From NCBI GenBank assembly GCA_933228675.1, contig OW121743.1, forward strand, positions 53,755,903-53,819,902: 64,000 bases of DNA. The letters run 5' to 3'. The notes below the pieces were generated by a model. It ran no database searches and was not told where the DNA came from. It worked only from the letters and a program-made list of their open reading frames with translations. Of this stretch, positions 10,490 to 21,320 are shown in pieces. The stretch comes from Stomorhina lunata. Taxonomy: Eukaryota; Arthropoda; Insecta; Diptera; Rhiniidae. Position 1 is the stretch's first letter. Every line of letters begins with the position of its first letter. Position numbers and translations under genes: made by a program.

Positions 10490-12520
10490 CGTACTTTGTT
10501 CAGAACTATAACGTACATTGCTGAGTAGTACTATAACGTACTTCTTTTACTTTAGCGTACTTTGTTGAGTAGTACTATAACGTACTTCGTTGAGTACTTT
10601 AGCGTACTTTGTTGAGTAGTACTATAAAGTACTTCTTTGAGTACTATAACGTACTTTGTTGAGTAGTACTATAACGTACTTCGTTGAGTACTATAACGTA
10701 CTTTGTTGAATAGTACTATAACGTACTTCTTTGAGTCTTATAACGTACTTTGTTGAATAGTACTATAACGTACTTCTTTGAGTCTTATAACGTACTTTGT
10801 TGAGTAGTACTATAACGTACTTTTTTGAGTACTATAACGTACTTTGTAGAGTATTACTATAAAGTACTACTCAACAAGTACTATAAAGTACTTTGTTGAG
10901 TAGTAGTATAACGTACTTCTTTGAGTCCTATAACGCACTTTTTTGAGTAGTACTATAACGTACTTCTTTGAGTACTATAACGTACTTTGTTGAGTAGTAC
11001 TATGACGTACTTCGTTGAGTACTATTTCTTTGAGTACTATAACGTACTTTGTTGAGTAGAGCTATAACGTACTTCGTTGAGTACTATTTCTTTGAGTACT
11101 ATAACGTACTTTATTGAGTAGTACTATAACGTACTTCGTTGAGTACTATAACGTACTTTGTTGAGTAGTACTTCGTTGAGTACTATAACGTAATTTGTTG
11201 ATGATATTATAACGTACTTCTTTGAGTCCTATAACGCACTTTTTTGAGTAGTACTATAACGTACTTCTTTGAGTACTATAACGTACTTTGTTGAGTAGTA
11301 CTATGACGTACTTCGTTGAGTACTATTTCTTTGAGTACTATAACGTACTTTGTTGAGTAGTACTATAACGTACTTCGTTGAGTACTATTTCTTTGAGTAC
11401 TATAACGTACTTTATTGAGTAGTACTATAACGTACTTCGTTGAATACTATAACGTACTTTGTTGAGTAGTACTGAAACGTACTTCGTTGAGTACTATAAC
11501 GTACTTTGTTGATGATATTATAACGTACTTCATTGAGTTCTATAACGTAATTTGTTGAGAAGTACTATAACGTACTTTGTTGAGAAGTACTATAACGTAC
11601 TTTGTTGAGAACTACTATAACGTACTTCGTTGAGTACTATAACGTACTTTGTTGAATAGTACTATAACGTACTTCTTTGAGTCTTATAACGTACTTTGTT
11701 GAGTAGTACTATAACGTACTTCTTTGAGTACTATAACGTGCTTTGTTGAGTAGTACTATAAAGTACTACTCAACAAGTACTATAAAGTACTTTGTTGAGT
11801 AGTACAATAACGTACTTCTTTGAGTACTATAACGCACTTTGTTGATGATACTATAACGTACTTCTTAGAGTACTATAACGTACTTTGTTGAGAAGTACTA
11901 TAACGTACTTCGTTGAGTACTATAACGTACTTTGTTGAATAGTACTATAACGTACTTCTTTGAGTCTTATAACGTACTTTGTTGAGTAGTACTATAACGT
12001 ACTTCTTTGAGTACTATAACGTACTTTGTTGAGTAGTACTATAAAGTACTACTCAACAAGTACTATAAAGTACTTTGTTGAGTAGTACTATAACGTACTT
12101 CTTTGAGTACTATAACGTACTTTGTTGAGTAGTATTATAATGTACTTCTTTGAGTACTATAAAGTACTTTGTTGAGTAGTACTATAAAGTACTACTCAAC
12201 AAGTACTATAAAGTACTTTGTTGAGTAGTACTATAACGCACTTCTTTGAGTACTATAACGCACTTTGTTGATGATACTATAACGTACTTCTTTGAGTACT
12301 ATAACGTACTTTGTTGAGAAGTACTATAACGTACTTCGTTGAGTACTATAACGTACTTTGTTGAACAGTACTATAACGTACTTCTTTGAGTCTTATAACG
12401 TACTTTGTTTAGTAGTACTGTAACGTACTTCTTTGAGTACTATAACGCACTACTTTGAGTACTATAACGTACTCTGTTGAGTAGTACTATAACGTACTTT
12501 TTTGAGTACTTTAACGTTCT
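10490..12520. repeat. 47-bp dimeric satellite (GAGTACTATAACGTACTT)
   Basis: About 2 kb of tandem repeats made of two alternating monomers: a 25-bp type starting TTGAGTAGTACTATAACG and a 22-bp type starting TTGAGTACTATAACG. A higher-order unit of 301 bp is visible: the odd phrase GAGTCCTATAACGCAC occurs at 10,923 and 11,224 in the same context. Four places (10,862, 11,761, 12,048, 12,188) carry a short inverted segment, AGTACTACTCAACAAGTACT, flanked by normal units. Each monomer holds the palindromes AGTACT and ACGT. No coding. Confidence 0.9.
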
Positions 12521-12539
12521 TTGCTTATATTTTTTTAAT

Positions 12540-13090
12540 TTTTTTATCACGCGGGTGACTTACTTCCCCGTACTCGTGGGAATAAGTCCATGAATTCTTT
12601 AAACAAAAATCAAAACAAAAACCGCATTAAATCCTTTGACAGTTCCAGGGTTAGACGGCACACAGTAGGGAGTGACGATCTAAACCCTTAGCGACGTAAA
12701 TGGCAGCATTCTTCAACAGCAGAGACTTATACAGACGGAATTAATGGAAATTAATGGGCTTTTGGAATATCTAGACTCTTCTCATATCACTATAGCCACT
12801 AGGATACTGGCGGACTTCTGGATAGAGTCGAATTCGGTGATGATTATTATCTCAACTTCCGGCCGGACTCAATCGGGTTCTCCCCAAGATTTTAGGCTTT
12901 AATGTTTGAGTCAGGTCAGACAGAACGGTACGGCTCTATCTATACCACTGAAGCTATTCAGACCTCAGCGATAATCTCGGTGGACTCTGATTCGGAGAGT
13001 GTAATCACTGTGAACTCAACTTCGGTTCAAGTCAAAGCGAGATCCCCTCCGAGGTCACGGACTAGAAATGATGTATGTACTTATAAATGG
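12540..13090 (+). pseudogene. Unidentified coding-like remnant
   Basis: This is the only clearly G+C-richer stretch between the satellites. On the + strand an open frame from about 12,700 to 12,900 reads, in part, LMEINGLLEYLDSSHITIAT and ILADFWIES. After a stop, an adjacent frame (12,902-13,093) encodes SVDSDSESVITVNSTS and ARSPPRSRTRND. The composition and codon-like texture suggest degraded coding sequence, perhaps a retrotransposon gag or a retrocopy. I recognise no family, so function is not assigned. Confidence 0.35.
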
Positions 13091-13535
13091 TAAAAAATGG
13101 AATTGTACACGTACTCAATTTTATGGAGCGGGTACTCCAAAGGGTCCTAATTGATACTTTATAAGTGGTTTTCGTAAAATACTAATATACTCCACTATAT
13201 GGAGCGGGTACGCCAAAGGGTTGTTATTTACACTTTCTAAGTGTTTTTCCGAAAATAATCAAGAGATTTTTTTTTAAAGAAATTTTAAATTTTTTGAAAA
13301 ATCTAGAGATTTTAAAAATGGCAAAAAATGGAAGTATACACATATTCCACTATATGGAGCGGGTACCCCAAAGGGTTCTTATTTACACTTTTTAAGTGTT
13401 TTTAAATAAAAATAGGAATTTTTTGTTTTACAAAATTTGGACATTTTAAACTTTTTTGAAAAATCTATATGTTATGGACTCAAAAATGGCCCAAAATGGA
13501 ATTGTACAGGTATCCCACTTTATGGAGCGGGTACT
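13091..13535. repeat. Four degenerate copies of a TATGGAGCGGGTAC repeat
   Basis: The core TATGGAGCGGGTAC followed by CCAAAGGGT recurs near 13,120, 13,198, 13,355 and 13,518, with spacing between about 80 and 165 bp. Intervening parts share TTATTTACACTTT and AAGTG. In two copies the core sits in a small palindrome, CTCCACTATATGGAG. The series is cut by the MITE fragment that follows. Confidence 0.7.
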
Positions 13536-13757
13536 GCAAAGGGTCCTTCCATATATTGATTTGCCGTATAGGCGTTTTAAAAAGTCCCATAAAAAACGAG
13601 AGTATACCGCTTTTACTCTAATTCGGAAACAACTAAAAGAGACGATTATCCAATGAGAGAAAGCTAAGGTAGACACACGTGCGCATGAAATGTATGTTTG
13701 TTTGTGCGTTTATGAGTTTCTTTTGTAAGGAGTGTAATATCTTTATATTATAGAGTC
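13536..13757. mobile_element. MITE (TATAAAGATGTTGCACT ends), left-truncated copy
   Basis: It shares TTGATTTGCCGTAT, AAAGTCCCAT, GATTATCCAATGAGAG and CACACGTG with copies at 15.4, 16.4, 17.4 and 25.9 kb. It ends in GGAGTGTAATATCTTTATA, the inverted form of the other copies' left end TATAAAGATGTTGCACTTCC. The left terminal repeat is missing; the copy starts inside the preceding GGAGCGGGTAC repeat. No coding potential is likely. Confidence 0.65.
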
Positions 13758-14728
13758 TTTACTGTGATTGACTTTATGTCTCGCAAACAATTACAAGAAA
13801 TTAATGCAAAAAATCATCCAAGAATCCACCATGAAATCTAAAGCAAATGAAACAATTTTTTGGAAAGCCTAAAATATTTTAAGAAAGATTTTGTATTTTT
13901 TAAAAAAAACTATATATCTTTTATTTATTCTTCAAATCTTTAAAGGAATTTGTTGAGATAAGAAGAAAGGTCTTTCCTGCCCAAAAATATTTCAAAGTCT
14001 TTTTTTTTATTATGACATGAGAAAAAAATGTCTTTGTTCAAATAATTTTTCATGGGTGTAAAATAAACTAAAAGTTCATAGACTTAAGTCTTCAAGAATC
14101 TTTCAAGATAAGAAATAAAAGACAATATTTTTTATCAGTTTTTTTTTTAAATTTTTACTCAAAAGTATTAAAACTTATTCTTACTACAAAATATGGCTGC
14201 TTGATACTTGAGCAGATAAAAATTATTAGTTACTTAAAATGTTAGAAAAAATAATTTTTTCCAAAGAAATTAACAAAAAATATAATATATAACATAATTA
14301 AGATAAATTATTTTGTTTATTTTTGTTTTTTTTTTACTTTATTAAAAAAATATATTTTAAAATTTATCTTTGTAAATTGTTCGAGTAGTTCAGCAGAAGC
14401 TTTTTCTTCTGTTGAACATTTAAATTCTTGTAAAATGTAATTTCTTATCTAGTTTTTCGTGGGGTTTTTCATATTTTTTTTTTCTCAACTCAATTAAAAT
14501 AAGAGTAAAAAATGTTTAAAGTTCATGTTCAGCTGCTGTTAATGTTTGAATCTTTTTAAGATTTTTGTTAAAAAAAAAAATAAATTCTTAAGAATTACAA
14601 AAAATTACTTATCTTGTTTACACAGTTTTTTTTTCAGCAAGAAGATAAATTTTGAAGAAATCTTTAAGTTTTTAACAAAATATTTAATATAATTGAAATG
14701 TTTAACAAAATATTTTTTTTATATAAAA
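13758..14728. other. AT-rich intron, no gene or clear repeat
   Basis: Long A and T runs with no supported open frame. A T-rich phrase GTTCGAGTAGTTCAGCAGAAG near 14,380 stands alone. Confidence 0.4.
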
Positions 14729-15325
14729 TCGTCTTCGAAGTTTTCTATATAAAAATTCCGAAAAATCAATTTTTGGTATGAAAAATTAGTGATAACAGAT
14801 TTTTTTTATTTTTGCTGTATCTATCATAATTATCGAGAAAATCGACTTTAAAGTTTTTCATACAAAAATTTCAAAAAAAATTATTTTTGGTATGAAAAAT
14901 TAGTGATCTCAGAATTTTGTTTTTTTCGCTGTATCTATCATAATTAAAGAGAAAATCGACTTTAAAGTTTTTCATACAAAAATTTCAAAAAAAAGTTATT
15001 TTTGGTATGAAAAATTAGTGATCTCAGAATTTCGTTTTTTTTTCGCTGTATCTATCATAATTAACGAGAAAATCGACTTTAAAGTTTTTCATACAAAAAT
15101 TTCAAAAAAAGTTGTTTTTGGTATGAAAAATGAGTGATCACAGAATATTTCGATTTTTTGCTGTATCTATCATAATAAACTAGAAAATCGAGTTTAAAGT
15201 TTTCCATATAAAATTTTCAAAAAATCGATTTTTGGTGTGAAAAATGAGTAATAACAGAAATTCGTTATTTTTGCTGTATCTATCATAATTAACGAGAAAA
15301 TCGACCTTAAAGTTTTCCATTAAAT
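14729..15325. repeat. About 115-bp tandem repeat, five to six copies
   Basis: Units recur with the landmark GAAAATCGACTTTAAAG at about 14,843, 14,957, 15,074, 15,188 and 15,302, giving spacings of 114-117 bp; a weaker first copy begins near 14,729. Each unit also carries TGGTATGAAAAAT and GCTGTATCTATCATAAT. Divergence between copies is low in the middle and higher at the ends. Confidence 0.9.
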
Positions 15326-15374
15326 ATAAATTTTAAAATTGACCTTTGTTGTCAATAGTTAAGATAAAAGCAAA

Positions 15375-15530
15375 GACTATGATATAAAGATGTTGCACTC
15401 CCATACATTGATTTGCCGTGTGGTCGTTTTGAGAAGTCCCATGGAAACTCCTAATGGAGACGATTATCCAATGAGAGAAAGCTAAGGCACATACACGTGA
15501 TCATGAAATGTGCAATATAAAAGCTATTCA
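15375..15530. mobile_element. MITE copy (TATAAAGATGTTGCACT family)
   Basis: Starts CTATGATATAAAGATGTTGC and continues with ACATTGATTTGCCGTGTGG, GATTATCCAATGAGAG and ACACGTGATCATGAAATG, as in the copy at 25.9 kb. The right end is abbreviated (GTGCAATATAAAAG). It lies just outside the DD37E remnant that follows. Confidence 0.65.
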
Positions 15531-15543
15531 AAATAGGAAAATT

Positions 15544-16376
15544 TATTGACATATTGTAGAAATTCATTTATCATTGAAATGTTGATTTATTATTCGGTAT
15601 TTATAAAATTTTAGACTTTTTTCGGAAGTCTTTCTATTTAAGATTTAACAATTGCTTCTGTTTTGAAGGAGGTGGTCCACCTATGCTTAAAATCTGACAT
15701 GTTCTGGGACATCTTTCCTGTGTTCTTCAATTCCTTTTTTTACAAGAGGCCAGTACCTTTCTACAGGCCGAAGTTCTGGACAGTTAGATTTGCCTCTCGT
15801 GGTACAAAAATTACATTATTGTTTGAATTCCACTCAAGTACCTTTTTACATAGTGACAAGATGTCAAATCAGGCCAAAAGTATGTAGGCACTCGGTAAAT
15901 TTCTTTGTTTGTAGTGCCTGATGCCACAAATGCTTGACTTCTTTTGACATTTGAGAAATTTCTTTGGTAATTTTGATTATTTTTTTGTTTGGAACTCTTC
16001 CTGAACATTGCCTCGTCCATCAGCAACATACAAATCTTGCCCGAAAATTTAGGAAAAGTCCGCCAGTACCTATGTTTCGTCATCCATCACACAACAGGCA
16101 GATTTTTTTTATAAAATATGTCTTCAATTTTTTCGCTGGTTTTTTGCTTGTTTACTGAATTGCGATCTGGAACCTTCTGAACTTCGTATGTCTTCAGCCC
16201 AGCATAAGCTTTGGCACTATGGACACAACTTAAGAGCGTTTCATCATACAAGTTGCTTTTCTGATCGAAGTGTAAGTATAAGACGCTTTTCTAAAGAGTT
16301 AGACCTTAGGCCTTTTCTACTTCCATTTCCAGGCTGTCTTTCAATGTTCAAGTCTTTTTATACCGTTTAATCAAAG
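15544..16376 (-). pseudogene. DD37E Tc1/mariner transposase remnant
   Basis: This is a decayed relative of the element at 34.6-35.7 kb, in the same orientation; similarity begins at TGACATATT in both (15,546 and 34,624). A minus-strand frame at 16,083-15,811 keeps KICMLLMDEAMFRKS, AFVASGTTNKEIY and YFWPDLTSCHY (second catalytic aspartate). About 14 residues found in the other copy between EIY and the FWPDL block are deleted, and there are frameshifts. The N-terminal part reads NIERQPGNG near 16,330 and is cut at about 16,376, where a MITE copy starts. Confidence 0.8.
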
Positions 16377-17225
16377 ACCCTATAATATAAAGATGTTGCA
16401 CTTCCATAGATGGCTTTCCGTTTGGTCCATTTGAAAAGTCCCACAAAAAAGAGAATATACCGCCTTAACTCTAATTCGGAAACATTACACGATTATCCAA
16501 TGACACACGCACGTGTGTCATTGGGTAATCGTCTCGTCATTCATAAATTGGATTCATAAATTTGTTTTGGAAAAAAAAACATGCTGATAATCAAGAGAAT
16601 TGTACAAAAATATATCACGTTAGTCGCAGAGGGTTAAAGCTCGAGTGAGCTTTAGCTTGATCAGTTACACATCTTCATTCTTCTCTATTGTTCGATTTTT
16701 GTTGCCAATTACGAATACCCATGACTTGAAATCGTCTTTCAGACAGTCTTTTTATCACGTTCGGGGTCTTTCACGAATTTAGGTCATGTTGGACTTTGGA
16801 ATAGACCTTGACGATTCTGCAAAATTCATCAGCCCCAACTTTCATCTTTAACTACGTTTCAGATGATCTTCTGTTATGACGGACACAAGTATGGATAAAT
16901 TGGGTCTTAATAGTTACAATCTGTTAGAAAGTGTCCTATATAAACGGAGCCACATCTTCCTAGAATGAAAATATCTCGCATGTCTCTGTGGTACCGGAAC
17001 CCGCATAAGATCTATACTAGAGTAAGGGCTCGAAATGTGGTATAGTAACTTTTCTTTTAAAGTGACCATGTTAGAATAACAATCTGTTTAATTATGGAAA
17101 GCCTCCCAGGGTCAGTTAAAAAAATTGATTTGGTTTACGATAGACCTCTTTTTTTGGCTTCAAATGTGTATTTTTAAATGAAAGATTATACAAAGAATAT
17201 ATGCCGAGCGAGGGTCTCTGGTTAC
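16270..17225. repeat. Direct duplication, copy 1 (about 1 kb)
   Basis: From GTGTAAGTATAAGACGC (about 16,270) this copy is nearly identical to 17,256-18,345. It carries the N-terminal scrap of the DD37E transposase, a MITE start (CTATAATATAAAGATGTTGC, about 16,380), a 20-bp-arm palindrome around CACACGCACGTGTG (16,493-16,535), and about 600 bp of unique-looking sequence. It lacks an approximately 100-bp segment found in copy 2. No intact gene is seen. Confidence 0.85.
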
Positions 17226-17255
17226 CGTCATTGCTTGCATGAGCGCAGGAGGCAG

Positions 17256-18345
17256 GTGTAAGTATAAGACGCTTTTCTAAAGAGTTAGACCTTAGGCCTT
17301 TTCTACTTCCATTTCCAGGCTGTCTTTCAATGTTCAAGTCTTTTTTATACCGTTTAATCAAAGACCCTATAATATAAAGATGTTGCACTTCCATAGATGG
17401 CTTTCCGTTTGGTCCATTTGAAAAGTCCCACAAAAAAGAGAATATACCGCCTTAACTCTAATTCGGAAACATTACACGATTATCCAATGACACACGCACG
17501 TGTGTCATTGGGTAATCGTCTCGTCATTCATAAATTGGATTCATAAATTTGTTTTGGAAAAAAAAACATGCTGATAATCAAGAGAATTGTACAAAAATAT
17601 ATCACGTTAGTCGCAGAGGGTTAAAGCTCAAGTGAGCTTTAGCTTGATCAGTTACACATCTTCATTCTTCTCTATTGTTCGATTTTTGTTGCCAATTACG
17701 AATACCCATGACTTGAAATCGTCTTTCAGACAGTCTTTTTATCACGTTCGGGGTCTTTCACGAATTTAGGTCATGTTGGACTTTGGAATAGACCTTGACG
17801 ATTCTGCAAAATTCATCAGCCCCAACTTTCATCTTTAACTACGTTTCAGATGATCTTCTGTTATGACGGACACAAGTATGGATAAATTGGGTCTTAATAG
17901 TTACAATCTGTTAGAAAGTGTCCTATATAAACGGAGCCACATCTTCCTAGAATGAAAATATCCTCGGACAAAGGTTCACCTATCATTTGCTGATTTGTAT
18001 GATTAACTATTTGTACTAGAAGTTTGCAGTGGCTAGAATTTTTCCAACAGATTCTAGGTCATTCTCGCATGTCTCTGTGGTACCGGAACCCGCATAAGAT
18101 CTATACTAGAGTAAGGGCTGGTAATGTGGTATAGTAACTTTTCTTTTAAAGTGACCATGTTAGAATAACAATCTGTTTAATTATGGAAAGCCTCCCAGGG
18201 TCAGTTAAAAAAATTGGTTTTGTTTGTAATAGAACTTTTTTTGGGGGGTTTTTAAGTTGTATTTTTAAGTGAAAGATTATAATAATTGATAAATGCTAAA
18301 TAAGGAAGAATATATGTATGGCAAGCGAGGGTCTCTGGTCCATTT
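17256..18345. repeat. Direct duplication, copy 2 with 100-bp extra segment
   Basis: Repeats 16,270-17,225 at a distance of about 985 bp. The copies differ by few substitutions up to the phrase GAATGAAAATATC; then copy 2 has an extra segment (about 17,963-18,064) before the shared CTCGCATGTCTCTGTGGTAC. The same minus-strand transposase scrap (IERQPGNGSRKG) lies at 17,290-17,350. The segment was either deleted from copy 1 or inserted into copy 2; I see no target duplication around it. Confidence 0.85.
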
Positions 18346-18472
18346 TGTATATTCATCAGTAAAAATCTAACAAAAATAATATTGTACACTATAACAAACT
18401 ATGATTATGTGGTGTATCACATAACCTGCAGATTTTTTAAAATCACTTTAAATGGAATTTAAAATATATATT

Positions 18473-19235
18473 TATACCCTTCACCACCATAGGTGGAAGG
18501 GGTATTATAAGTTTGTGCTTATGTATGTAACGCAAAGAAATATTTGTCTTATACCTACCTTTTAGTATAACAATAGACTTATAATTACTTTCTGAGTCGA
18601 TTTAGCGATGTCAGTCCGTCCGTCCGTCTGGCTGGATGGCTGGCTAGACCCCCATGTAAACCATGTAATCAAAGTACAGGTCGCAATTCTAAAGATAATT
18701 TGATGAAATTTGGCACAGATCATTAATTTGATTGTGGGAACATGGCTATTGATTCGTCAAAATCGGTCCATTATTTATGGTACCTCTCATAGGTTCCACT
18801 TTCCGGAATTGATATTTTGGCCACAAATATCAATATTTTTTCATGAAATTTAAGTTTCGTTGAAATCGGTCCACATTTGACCATAGCTCCCATACAAACT
18901 CTTCTTTAAAAACGCTTAGTGCGTTGAGACAAAAATCAGTAAAACGCTCGTAAATTTGAAGATAATAAGAATTTAATTAATTTTTTGCATACATAATTTT
19001 TGTAAAAACTGTCATCAATTTGGCATATTTCGAGATAATCGGTCCATATTTGACCCTAGCTCTCATACAAGTCCAAATGACGGAAACAGCTTTAATATAT
19101 AAGTTTTTAGAAAATTTTTGTATGAAGTCAAAATTTTGCAAATATTTGGTTTATACAGGAAAAAGAACATATTTGACCTTAGAGCTGAAGGGTATCGTAT
19201 AGTCCGGCTTGACCGACTATAGCACTTTCTTACTT
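18473..19235 (+). mobile_element. TATACCC/CTTACTTG element, full copy A
   Basis: It starts TATACCCTTCACCACC with an immediate hairpin to GGTGGAAGGGGTAT. A CAGTCCGTCCGTCCGTCTGG tract, of (GTCY)n type, lies near 18,610. The body recurs elsewhere (CGGTCCACATTTGACCATAG) and the end is a hairpin CCGGCTTGACCG followed by CTTTCTTACTT. It is about 760 bp and noncoding. The (GTCY)n tract and wide distribution resemble the mini-me elements described from Diptera; that assignment is inference. It interrupts a MITE-like sequence that has GTGGTGTATCACAT before it and GGTATACCACATT after it. Confidence 0.8.
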
Positions 19236-19907
19236 TTTTTTAAATGAAAATGTGGAAACACAGAATTTGTGTCGCGTAAAGGGTAAAATCAAAACAAATA
19301 GGTATACCACATTAACCGCACTACCTCTACGTCAATCCAGGACTGATGTTGTTCAGTAAGACAAAAGTCCACATACTTTATATCTGCTTGTATATGACAC
19401 GATATATTCATCTTCTATATATATTTATTGGACTTCTAAAACTAAAAAGTGACGAAAACGTGCTACAAACTTTGACAGCCATTAAGTAGTATAAGAAGTG
19501 ACGAAATTTAAGTTTAGAGAGCAATGGATTCATCCTCCAAGTGTAGTGTCTATTTCGTAAAATAACGACTTGGGTCCAAATGTTGAAACGAATGAAGAAG
19601 AAGGCGAAATATGAAAAAAAGCAAATGCTTCAATCGTTTTCTTTACGTTTTACAAATTTGCATGCCAATTACGCTAAGAAGTGCAAACTTGCGCTACTAA
19701 GATTTTGTGTTTATTATTCCTTTAGTCTTGGGACTTCAAATCTGTTATTAGATTTTCCAAACTTCTAAGAATAAAAAATTTTTTTGAGTTAAAAGTCGGT
19801 TCAAAAAGAATTAAAACAGTTTGATTTTTTCCTTTATACTAAAATCTTAATATTTTGGGTATGTCTGGTTTAACCGAATAAAATAAACTCTTGAAACCCT
19901 TTATATT
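19236..19907. other. Intron spacer between two related elements
   Basis: Begins with the other half of the sequence interrupted by copy A (GGTATACCACATTAACCGCA near 19,300), which reappears at 25.3-25.48 kb. The rest is AT-rich; an open frame at 19,580-19,768 has no recognisable domain. Confidence 0.4.
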
Positions 19908-20627
19908 TATACCCTTCACCACCGTAGGTGGAAAGGGTATTATAAGTTTGTGCTGATGTATGTAACGCATAGAAATATTTGTCTTAGACCTACCTTTTAG
20001 TATACCAATGGGTTATAATCACTTTCTGAGTCGATTTAGCAATGTCAGTCTGTCCGTCCGTCTGGCTGTAATTTGATGAAATTTGGCACAGATCATTTTT
20101 TTTTTGATAATTTGACCATGGCTATTGAAATTCGTCAAATTCGGTCCATTATTTATGGTACCTCCCATAGGTCCCACTTCCCGGAATTGGTATATTGGCC
20201 ACAAATAATGAAATTTCAGACGAATACTGCTTATGTAAACCAAAACCACTGTACCAAATTTCATTGATATCGGTCCACATTTGACCATAGCTCTAATACA
20301 AACTCTTTAAAAAAGCACTAAATGAGACAAAAATCAGTAAAACGCTCGTAAATCTAAAGACAATGAGAACTTTAAGTTTACTTTTTGCATACACAATTTT
20401 TGTAACAACTGTAATCAATTTGCCATATTTCGAGATAATCGGTCCACATTTGACCCCAGCTCTCATATAAGTCCAAATGACGGAAACATATAAGTTTTGA
20501 GAAAATGTTTGCATAATGGCAAAATTTAGCAAATATTTGTCTTTATACAGGAAAAAGAACACCTCTAGGTTAGTGGTGAAGGGTATCGTATGGTCGGGCT
20601 TGACCGACTATAGAACTTTCTTACTTG
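19908..20627 (+). mobile_element. TATACCC/CTTACTTG element, full copy B
   Basis: Second complete copy in the same orientation as copy A, about 670 bp downstream. It has TATACCCTTCACCACCGTAG at the start, a GTCTGTCCGTCCGTCTGGC tract near 20,050, and GGGCTTGACCGAC plus CTTTCTTACTTG at the end. Internal deletions make it about 40 bp shorter than A. No coding. Confidence 0.85.
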
Positions 20628-21320
20628 TTTTATTTTATAAATTTACAATAATTTTTTTTTTGCAAAATTTGTAAAGACTTTCAAAGTCAAAATGATTCAC
20701 AGTCAGGCGATTGTTTAGTTATTTTTCTCTCTTTCTTTCCCTGAACTATCTTGGCATTAAACTCGGAACGAACACCAGCTTTTTTCACTTGATCTTGTAC
20801 TTGTTTGAAAATTTTTATAAATAAATAAAATAAAAACAAAAAAACAGCTGCTAATTATCAAATTCATTTAATTGCAGTTGAAAAATGTTGGAACATATAC
20901 GACAACAATAAAAACTTCACTTCTCTGACTGTCTGTCCTTTTGTATTTCTTTTATTTTCTCAAACAAAAAAGTCACGTGATGAGCCTTTGTTCTGTAACT
21001 GCTTGAGTCTTGAGGTTCTTCTAGAAAAAAACCCTTAATTGTGGTTGCAAGATAAAAGGCAATAAATGTACAACGAACTTACTCGACTGTCTGTGATTGT
21101 AGTCTCATAGCCTAGACCTAAAGTAGGGCTCCTTGATATATAAAAAAATACAGAAACACAAATATAAACCTTGGGAAGATGCAATTTAAGTGCTCTTGAA
21201 ACAGTTGTTTAAATAAAATATTTTTATTTTTTATTGTATTGTAGTATTTTAGAGTAAATATTTATTTCTTAGTCTAGAGAGAAAGACTTTTTTATAAAAA
21301 AAAAAATTAAGGAAATATTT
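20628..21320. other. AT-rich intron, no gene seen
   Basis: No supported feature. It may be old single-copy intron sequence, since it contains mixed-composition stretches (for example near 20,700-20,780 and 20,960-21,080) unlike the satellites. Confidence 0.4.

Noticed and set aside
15375..16400. MITE copies at both sides of the DD37E remnant as its terminal repeats
   Set aside because: The two copies are in direct, not inverted, orientation, and the DD37E element at 34.6 kb has no such flanks.
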